Part shown: positions 55,543 to 64,000 of the stretch, piece by piece
How positions within the stretch are numbered: position 1 is the stretch's first letter
Layout: each line of letters starts with the position of its first letter
Source of the DNA: Haemonchus contortus
Taxonomy: Eukaryota > Nematoda > Chromadorea > Rhabditida > Trichostrongylidae
Length of the DNA stretch: 64,000 nucleotides
Assembly: GCA_000469685.2 (NCBI GenBank)
Contig: LS997566.1
Span: 22,820,432-22,884,431 of the forward strand
Direction of reading: 5' to 3'
Made by a program: the position numbers and the translations under genes
Notes under the pieces: generated by a model
What the model was told of the DNA's origin: nothing
Databases searched by the model: none
Seen by the model: only the letters and a program-made list of their open reading frames with translations

Positions 55543-56398
55543 AAGGCCTCTTCCAACGCCATGCGAGTAATGGAGTCAGTCTGACTCCTAATGAGGCCAG
55601 AGCTGCCATAGCCGAACTACCCGAAGCGCATCGCCGTCAAAAAGATCTCAATAAAAAGTTCGAAAAGAAAGGAGACGATGGAAGTCTCGATTTTGCAAGT
55701 ATATCAAATATATATTGCAGTTATCATGAAGAATTCTGGGTATAGGCTTACCGGTAATAACAATCATTATAGGATTCTTCGAATTTGTCGACCCTGGCAG
55801 AGAAAGAGGCGTCCAGAGATCCACGAGAAAATCGAATTCGGTAAGAGAAATATCAGATCTAAACTATGTCAGGTCATCCTTTAAGTGATGTGTGTTGTCC
55901 GCCATGCCAAAATGTGTGGGAAAAGAAGTGGAAGAACCGTTCGCATCCCTTTCGTCCCGAAGCTGGCATGTATGTATAGCATATATCTACATAAAATATC
56001 CCGGCAGTCCATGTACCTCTTTCTTAGGGATAGCGAACTAGTCATATAACGAAATAATATACTTCGGAAATTGCTTTTCGAATGAAGGAAGAAAGTAGTG
56101 CCGCAGAAGCAGTCGGGGTGAAGTGCATGAATTGGGCATTCTCAGTGCTAGATATTCTCTCAGTGTCCCCGGGAATTCCTCAACGTGTGTGTAGCTCGAG
56201 AGATGAGTCTAGTCCTGGGACGTCTGTTGAGCTTGATGGCGATTTCACGGTATGAAGGCAAATTTGAACCAGTCGATCGAGAAAAGTCGTATCCGACCAT
56301 CCGATCCTTCTTTGGCATCACTAACATACACCAAGATAAGTTGATTACTCACTGTTCTGCGCAACGCTCTGCCAAATTCAGCGTCTGCTCGAATGAAA
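55543..56398 (+). CDS. Possible exons of an unrecognised gene
   Basis: Three exon-like blocks join in phase. Block 1 (55543-55698) begins after TGTTTTAG, reads G-L-F-Q-R-H-A-S-N-G-V-S-L-T-P-N-E and a D-D-G-S-L-D-F segment resembling half an EF-hand loop, and ends at donor GTATAT. Block 2 (55873-55973) follows CTATGTCAG, reads H-P-L-S-D-V-C-C-P-P-C-Q-N-V-W, and ends at donor GTATAG. Block 3 (56164-56398) follows TTCTCTCAG, is open for 78 codons (R-Y-E-G-K-F-E-P-V-D-R-E-K) and ends at donor GTATGT in phase 1. No start or final exon was found, and no family is recognised. The in-phase joins are suggestive, not proof. A separate 68-codon frame at 56735-56941 may or may not belong. Confidence 0.35.
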
Positions 56399-56941
56399 GT
56401 ATGTGGTACAAAACGTAAGAAAAATAGTGCATGTGATGTCTACTCCACATACACGAAACATGGTTTATACAATTCAAATTCCGTGATCGGCTCCCACTCA
56501 CCCAATCCATTCACTTGAACGGATAGGAATTTTCTAAGGCTGGAGCTCGAAGGTGGAGGAAATTATTGGGTTGGAAGGAAAGTCTTGCGACAAAAAATTT
56601 GAAGCGCCAACAAATTGAATCAACAGCGTGAACACGGTAGCAAGAGTGATAAACTTGTAGGACATTCCTCAGGTAATCAACACATGAGTGAATAAGGGCA
56701 CGCGTGTGGGCTTAAGCAGCATTGCGGTCAATAAATGGACAACACCCGATTCGTACCATCACCTTCTACTAAGCACGCCAACGGAAAAAACGCGGCTGTA
56801 GAGACTCGAAATATCAGCAATCTATTCGATGCTAGCACTGCTCACCGATCGACGGTCAACAATCGGTTGGATCGCTTCACTAGAGGAGCTACTAGTCTTC
56901 AAAGTAACGCAAGCATCGTCCCTTCATTCAATGGAGGTTGA

Positions 56942-59454
56942 AGGGATCCGTCCACTATGAGTTGCTAAACGCAGGCTAGATGGACACAGCTTTCGGTTAC
57001 CCATATGAACCCCGAAATTTGGCCAGCGGGGTTAGAGAAGGGCGATGAAAACCGTAAATCAGGTCAATACAGAGGGTCAACGCACGTCGAAATTCCGCTT
57101 TAAACACGCGTCAAAAGTTCTACGATTCCAATCGGTTCCAGGTTGTTCATCAGTCGTACTCCCTAGGTGTTGCCCCTTTTATCTACCATGCGCTCCTCCT
57201 TCTTGAGCATCCCGCTGTGGAAAAAAAAGTTCGTAACTTAATGTGATCTGAAAACGGCAGTGAATTACTTCTTTGAGTCACAGCTTCCTCACTCCTGGAT
57301 AAAAGGCATCAGTGATTTGCCCAAAGGATAATAGAAGGTTGTTGACCCCCCTGGTAAATATATTTCCGAAAATTGAATGGTCTGGAAAATTTCAGAAATG
57401 ATTTGAAGAAGACCTTTATTGTGTCGCAGGACTTTCCTTCCAACCTAATAGAAGGGTAGTGCAGGATTACGACTCTGAAGTAAAATCCAAGTTAGAGCGG
57501 AATAGGCTCATATTAAATGAAACAGGGCGTTAGTATAACAAGTAGTGATCGACGTACTGTTAGCAATTTTCGACAGGACCGTCTTACTAGGTAATGACCT
57601 TCTTCAGGCGCTTCTGAAAGAGCTGATAGTACAGCTCAGGTGATTAACTGATTATGGCTCATCCTCGATGAGGGGCAATTTTGACGACGCCGAGACGTTC
57701 ATGGGATGAGCCTTTGCTTTTATATGGAAGACACCAGGGTGACATAGCCTTCCAACCCAATCGAGGAATATTGTCCTTCTGGCTCGGCCTGAAAATTGGA
57801 CGCCAACAGTCCAGGACGATCCTAGTCTTGTGTGCTAGATAGCGGGACTGCTTCTATACCCAGTTTTGATTGCTGTAGTGGTAGTATCCTACTCAGGAGA
57901 ATGACCGCTTTTCGGAAATCGATAGATTGAGACGGAAGGGGAGGAGGGCTTTTTAGTACAGTCCAATGATTTCTACTGTGTTTGAGGTTTGCGGGAGACT
58001 CAGGTTCATATGTGTCTCCTTTATCCTGAGCTGATTGTATGACTGAAGGACGCCTCCACTGTGAAGAAATCTCGTCCGAAAACAGGTGCCTTTCAGGTGC
58101 TTCCTGAGGTGTGCTCAAACGAGTAAGACTCGGCATTCTTCAAAGGTGCCGTCTTGATCTTGTCTATTGAAAAAGAAGTAATAGAAGGCGGTATTACTCG
58201 AGTCCGAGTATGCCTTTGTCCGTCCTTTCAATGATCCTGCGCAATGCGCCCATGCCCCTGACCACTTTACTGCTTCGCATGGAGCTGCACCCTGTCCTTC
58301 TTTGATACCATAAACGAGCGATGGCGTCATCATAGCCCCTCCCCCTCTGTTAGCTCTCCCGGTGCAGTCCTGACGTCTGTCGAACTCTTGGGATATGCCG
58401 ATGGCTCAAGAAATGGCGCAGCAACAGATCTTGATCGGAAGAGGCACACACGATATCAACCTGTCTTTTTGCTGTTTCGTTGCTGCGTGATGGAGGAGCG
58501 ATGAAAGAAACGCATAATTTTTTAAGTCCAGGAGAAGATGAATCATACAAAGGAGTTTACGGCCAAAAGTGCCGTATAACCTAGAGCGGGATCAGTGACC
58601 CTTCGCCAACCACTTTTTTTCGTGTCAGAACAGATGTTCTTAGGAGAGCCACTGAAAGATTTCCCAAATATAGCAATTGCTGGTAAGCAGCGATGGTGAA
58701 TGGATAGTAGACACATTTAGATTCATGTATTGAATGTGCTTGAAATTTTCTGGTTGTGATAAAACACGCATTGGTTAAAGGATGTCTCAATAGGTGGTAT
58801 ATAGTGTAGTTGCGTGTATGTGTAAATGAGCGGAAGCGTTATTCGCCTAACTAAAGGATTATCTTAGTCCAAAAAGAGGGCTTTTGTAGTGCATTCAAAT
58901 GCAGTGCCCTTCGGCGTTGATGTCAGACCTGGATTTCATATCTGTCAGATGACCTTGGAGAACAGTTCTGATCATACCTTCGCTGCATCTCATACCATAA
59001 GGACAAATCAGAAGTATTTCTTTGAAGTAGACGGTGTCGCATATGATGAGCGCTATTTCAGTTTTAAGATAAACAGCTGTGCGAGGCAGAGTTGGTTGAT
59101 CGGATATCTGTTGAAAATCTTCTTTCTCACGTTTCGCCATTGCAAACCTGTTGAGTGAGCTCTCAAAAGTTTGAGGTATAGAACTTGATCGTGCGCAAAA
59201 CTAAAACAACAACAACAATTTGTTTGAAATATGCTTGCTGCTTTTCAACTCGTAAGCGCTCCTAGAAATATCCATCAAGTCACACCACGAAATCTACCTC
59301 AGTATGTCGAAGGTGCTGAGAAAGAATGAGAACAGATCCAAAATCAGCAAGCTACGATAGAAGCTTTGTCAAAACTCGCTCCATAGAATGGGGGCCTTTT
59401 CAAGTGAAATCATTATTTCTAGTCAGCGACTATGGCTGAATCACCGATTTTCAG
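56942..59454. other. Unassigned stretch upstream of the histidine-rich gene
   Basis: No gene recognised with confidence. 58889-59158 is open for 89 codons but has no ATG and no motif. A candidate first exon for the downstream gene is ATG at 59231 with donor GTAAGC at 59252, in phase with the acceptor at 59454, but it would add only seven residues (M-L-A-A-F-Q-L) and no signal peptide. Confidence 0.35.
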
Positions 59455-62400
59455 AAAACCCATGGCTCAAGCACGCATCATAGACATCGCCACCTTCACA
59501 AGCATCACGAGGAACACCACAAGCCCCATCATGAGGATCTGAAGGCTGACAAGACCTCGAGCTCGTCCAGTTCATCTGAAAGCGAGCCGGAGCACCACGG
59601 ACACCACCACGAGCACCACCACAAACACCATCAACACCTTCACAAGCATCACGACAAGAAACACCACAAGCACCATTACGAGCATGTGAAGGCTAACGAG
59701 ACCTCGAGCTCGTCCAGTTCATCTGAAAGCGAGCCGGAGCACCATGGACACCACCACGAGCACCACCACAAACACCATCAACACCTTCACAAGCATCACG
59801 ACAAGAAACACCACAAGCACCATCACGAGCATGTGAAGGCTAACGAGACCTCGAGCTCGTCCAGTTCATCTGAAAGCGAGCCGGAGCACCATGGACACCA
59901 CCACGAGCACCACCACAAACACCATCAACACCTTCACAAGCATCACGACAAGAAACACCACAAGCACCATCACGAGCATGTGAAGGCTAACGAGACCTCG
60001 AGCTCGTCCAGCTCATCTGAAAGTGAGCCGGAGCACCATGGACACCACCACGAGCACCACCACAAACACCATCAACACCTTCACAAGCATCACGACAAGA
60101 AACATCACAAGCACCATCACGAGCATGTGAAGGCTAACGAGACCTCGAGCTCGTCCAGTTCATCTGAAAGCGAGCCGGAGCACCATGGACACCACCACGA
60201 GCACCACCACAAACACCATCAACACCTTCACAAGCATCACGACAAGAAACATCACAAGCACCATCACCAGCATGTGAAGGCTAACGAGACCTCGAGCTCG
60301 TCCAGCTCATCTGAAAGCGAGCCGGAGCACCATGGACACCACCACGAGCACCACCACAAACACCATCAACACCTTCACAAGCATCACGACAAGAAACATC
60401 ACAAGCACCATCACCAGCATGTGAAGGCTAACGAGACCTCGAGCTCGTCCAGCTCATCTGAAAGTGAGCCGGAGCACCATGGACACCACCACGAGCACCA
60501 CCACAAACACCATCAACACCTTCACAAGCATCACGACAAGAAACATCACAAGCACCATCACGAGCATGTGAAGGCTAACGAGACCTCGAGCTCGTCCAGC
60601 TCATCTGAAAGCGAGCCGGAGCACCACGGACACCACCACGAGCACCACCACAAACACCATCAACACCTTCACAAGCATCACGACAAGAAACATCACAAGC
60701 ACCATCACGAGCATGTGAAGGCTAACGAGACCTCGAGCTCGTCCAGCTCATCTGAAAGCGAGCCGGCGCACCATGGTCACCATCACGAGCACCACCACAA
60801 ACACCATCAACACCTTCACAAGCGTCACGACAAGAAACACCACAAGCACCATCACGAGCATGTGAAGGCTAACGAGACCTCGAGCTCGTCCAGCTCATCT
60901 GAAAGTGAGCCGGCGCACCATGGACACCACCACGAGCACCACCACAAACACCATCAACACCTTCACAAGCATCACGACAAGAAACATCACAAGCACCATC
61001 ACGAGCATGTGAAGGCTAACGAGACCTCGAGCTCGTCCAGTTCATCTGAAAGCGAGCCGGAGCACCATGGACACCACCACGAGCACCACCACAAACACCA
61101 TCAACACCTTCACAAGCATCACGACAAGAAACATCACAAGCACCATCACCAGCATGTGAAGGCTAACGAGACCTCGAGCTCGTCCAGCTCATCTGAAAGT
61201 GAGCCGGAGCACCATGGACACCACCACGAGCACCACCACAAACACCATCAACACCTTCACAAGCATCACGACAAGAAACATCACAAGCACCATCACGAGC
61301 ATGTGAAGGCTAACGAGACCTCGAGCTCGTCCAGTTCATCTGAAAGCGAGCCGGAGCACCATGGACACCACCACGAGCACCACCACAAACACCATCAACA
61401 CCTTCACAAGCATCACGACAAGAAACATCACAAGCACCATCACCAGCATGTGAAGGCTAACGAGACCTCGAGCTCGTCCAGCTCATCTGAAAGTGAGCCG
61501 GAGCACCATGGACACCACCACGAGCACCACCACAAACACCATCAACACCTTCACAAGCATCACGACAAGAAACATCACAAGCACCATCACGAGCATGTGA
61601 AGGCTAACGAGACCTCGAGCTCGTCCAGCTCATCTGAAAGCGAGCCGGAGCACCACGGACACCACCACGAGCACCACCACAAACACCATCAACACCTTCA
61701 CAAGCATCACGACAAGAAACATCACAAGCACCATCACGAGCATGTGAAGGCTAACGAGACCTCGAGCTCGTCCAGCTCATCTGAAAGCGAGCCGGCGCAC
61801 CATGGTCACCATCACGAGCACCACCACAAACACCATCAACACCTTCACAAGCGTCACGACAAGAAACACCACAAGCACCATCACGAGCATGTGAAGGCTA
61901 ACGAGACCTCGAGCTCGTCCAGCTCATCTGAAAGTGAGCCGGCGCACCATGGACACCACCACGAGCACCACCACAAACACCATCAACACCTTCACAAGCA
62001 TCACGACAAGAAACATCACAAGCACCATCACGAGCATGTGAAGGCTAACGAGACCTCGAGCTCGTCCAGCTCATCTGAAAGCGAGCCGGAGCACCATGGA
62101 CACCACCACGAGCACCACCACAAACACCATCAACACCTTCACAAGCATCACGACAAGAAACATCACAAGCACCATCACCAGCATGTGAAGGCTAACGAGA
62201 CCTCGAGCTCGTCCAGCTCATCTGAAAGTGAGCCGGAGCACCATGGACACCACCACGAGCACCACCACAAACACCATCAACACCTTCACAAGCATCACGA
62301 CAAGAAACATCACAAGCACCATCACGAGCATGCGAAGGCTAACGAGACCTCGAGGTCGTCCAGCTCATCTGAAAGCGAGCCGGAGCACCACGGACACCAC

Positions 62401-64000
62401 CACGAGCACCACCACAAACACCATCAACACCTTCACAAGCATCACGACAAGAAACATCACAAGCACCATCACGAGCATGTGAAGGCTAACGAGACCTCGA
62501 GCTCGTCCAGCTCATCTGAAAGCGAGCCGGCGCACCATGGTCACCATCACGAGCACCACCACAAACACCATCAACACCTTCACAAGCGTCACGACAAGAA
62601 ACACCACAAGCACCATCACGAGCATGTGAAGGCTAACGAGACCTCGAGCTCGTCCAGCTCATCTGAAAGTGAGCCGGCGCACCATGGACACCACCACGAG
62701 CACCACCACAAACACCATCAACACCTTCACAAGCATCACGACAAGAAACATCACAAGCACCATCACGAGCATGTGAAGGCTAACGAGACCTCGAGCTCGT
62801 CCAGCTCATCTGAAAGCGAGCCGGAGCACCATGGACACCACCACGAGCACCACCACAAACACCATCAACACCTTCACAAGCATCACGACAAGAAACATCA
62901 CAAGCACCATCACCAGCATGTGAAGGCTAACGAGACCTCGAGCTCGTCCAGCTCATCTGAAAGTGAGCCGGAGCACCATGGACACCACCACGAGCACCAC
63001 CACAAACACCATCAACACCTTCACAAGCATCACGACAAGAAACATCACAAGCACCATCACGAGCATGCGAAGGCTAACGAGACCTCGAGCTCGTCCAGCT
63101 CATCTGAAAGCGAGCCGGAGCACCACGGACACCACCACGAGCACCACCACAAACACCATCAACACCTTCACAAGCATCACGACAAGAAACATCACAAGCA
63201 CCATCACGAGCATGTGAAGGCTAACGAGACCTCGAGCTCGTCCAGCTCATCTGAAAGCGAGCCGGCGCACCATGGTCACCATCACGAGCACCACCACAAA
63301 CACCATCAACACCTTCACAAGCATCACGACAAGAAACATCACAAGCACCATCACGAGCATGTGAAGGCTAACGAGACCTCGAGCTCGTCCAGCTCATTTG
63401 AAAGCGAGCCGGCGCACCATGGTCACCATCACGAGCACCACCACAAACACCATCAACACCTTCACAAGCATCACGACAAGAAACACCACAAGCACCATCA
63501 CGAGCATGTGAAGGCTAACGAGACCTCGAGCTCGTCCAGTTCATCTGAAAGCGAGCCGGAGCACCACGGACACCACCACGAGCACCACCACAAACACCAT
63601 CAACACCTTCACAAGCATCACGACAAGAAACATCACAAGCACCATCACGAGCATGTGAAGGCTAACGAGACCTCGAGCTCGTCCAGCTCATCTGAAAGCG
63701 AGCCGGCGCACCATGGTCACCATCACGAGCACCACCACAAACACCATCAACACCTTCACAAGCATCACGACAAGAAACATCACAAGCACCATCACGAGCA
63801 TGTGAAGGCTAACGAGACCTCGAGCTCGTCCAGTTCATCTGAAAGCGAGCCGGAGCACCACGGACACCACCACGAGCACCACCACAAACACCATCAACAC
63901 CTTCACAAGCATCACGACAAGAAACATCACAAGCACCATCACGAGCATGTGAAGGCTAACGAGACCTCGAGCTCGTCCAGCTCATCTGAAAGCGAGCCGG
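59455..64000 (+). CDS. Histidine-rich tandem-repeat protein (partial, runs off the window)
   Basis: A continuous open frame from an acceptor (GATTTTCAG, ending 59454; the upstream in-frame stop is at 59437) to the window end, at least 1,515 codons. After a diverged first unit (59455-59583; G-S-S-T-H-H-R-H-R-H-L-H-K-H-H) there are 30 full 49-residue units starting at 59584 + 147n. Each unit runs E-P-E/A-H-H-G-H-H-H-E-H-H-H-K-H-H-Q-H-L-H, K-H/R-H-D-K-K-H-H-K-H-H-H-E/Q-H-V-K-A, N-E-T, then seven Ser and E-S: 20 of 49 residues His, one N-E-T sequon, and a Ser-Glu stretch with CK2-type S-x-x-E sites. A role in binding zinc, copper, nickel or haem, probably outside the cell if glycosylated, is inferred from composition alone; no catalytic domain is visible. 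The start exon, signal peptide and end are not established. Confidence 0.8.
59584..64000 (+). repeat. 147-bp coding tandem array, 30 units, with a 735-bp higher-order repeat
   Basis: The units are nearly identical in DNA and differ at a few diagnostic sites: GAG/GCG at codon 3, GGA/GGT at codon 6, CAT/CGT at codon 22, GAG/CAG at codon 33, GTG/GCG at codon 35, AGC/AGT at codon 49. Units carrying CAG at codon 33 start at 60172, 60319, 61054, 61348, 62083 and 62818. From 61348 the order Gln unit, Glu unit, CACGG unit, GCG-GGT unit, GCG-GGA unit repeats every 735 bp (61348, 62083, 62818), and 60319-61053 is an earlier round. The two 84-codon Thr-rich open frames at 62228 and 62963 are out-of-frame shadows exactly 735 bp apart. 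Confidence 0.95.

Noticed and set aside
57822..58333. Minus-strand open frames of 104 and 72 codons as one frameshifted gene
   Set aside because: The two frames can be bridged only by assuming a frameshift, and neither has a recognisable motif; too weak to list.
58889..59158. 89-codon open frame as an upstream exon of the His-rich gene
   Set aside because: It lacks an ATG, and the only nearby donor (GTGAGC near 59154) is in phase 2, which does not fit the phase-0 acceptor at 59454.
62228..63217. Two 84-codon Thr/Ser-rich open frames at 62228-62482 and 62963-63217
   Set aside because: They are alternate-frame readings of the 147-bp His-rich array, exist only where a unit has GCG at codon 35, and are exactly 735 bp apart because of the higher-order repeat.
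59584..64000. Regularly spaced repeats considered as a CRISPR array or satellite
   Set aside because: There are no unique spacers; units are directly abutting and keep one open frame throughout, so a coding tandem repeat fits better.

Overview
The window is eukaryotic and looks like a nematode, most probably a strongylid such as a hookworm. The evidence is one intron-rich gene with GT/GC-AG splice sites and a start codon a few bases after a TTTCAG (spliced-leader-like) acceptor, RTE and CR1-type non-LTR retrotransposons, Tc1/mariner elements, tRNA-derived SINEs and many small hairpin elements. There are no operons, Shine-Dalgarno sites or other bacterial features. Most short open frames are chance.

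Layout. 2.3-10.7 kb is a three-layer transposon nest on the minus strand: an RTE retrotransposon is split by a long-inverted-repeat element (TTA target duplication), which is itself split by a CR1-like LINE (CTTTC target duplication). 11-17.7 kb is non-coding repeat land: a SINE and a minisatellite family with TG/CA-rich ends. At 17.8 kb (minus) sits one exon resembling the N-terminal and basic region of an NHLH/HLH-15 bHLH factor. 18.2-27.7 kb holds an Hsmar1-like mariner, a foldback element, tRNA-like elements and a deleted Tc1/mariner element. 29.3-30.9 kb (minus) is a broken superfamily-1 helicase pseudogene.

The clear gene is at 34.16-47.67 kb (plus): a ten-exon gene for UDP-GlcNAc:dolichyl-phosphate GlcNAc-1-phosphotransferase (DPAGT1/ALG7; nematode algn-7), the first enzyme of N-glycan precursor synthesis. 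All ten exons join in phase to 417 codons plus stop. One intron is of the GC-AG class. Its introns and upstream flank are loaded with hairpin MITEs, SINEs and a mariner remnant. Downstream, 48.9-52.1 kb has two related TTAA-flanked (piggyBac-like) non-autonomous elements around a deleted mariner. Possible exons of an unrecognised gene lie at 55.5-56.4 kb.

The most unusual object is 59.46 kb to the window end: one open frame made of 30 nearly identical 147-bp (49-residue) units, 20 of 49 residues being histidine, each with an Asn-Glu-Thr sequon and a Ser/Glu stretch, arranged partly in a 735-bp pentameric higher-order repeat. It runs off the window. That it lies downstream of an N-glycosylation gene is probably coincidence.
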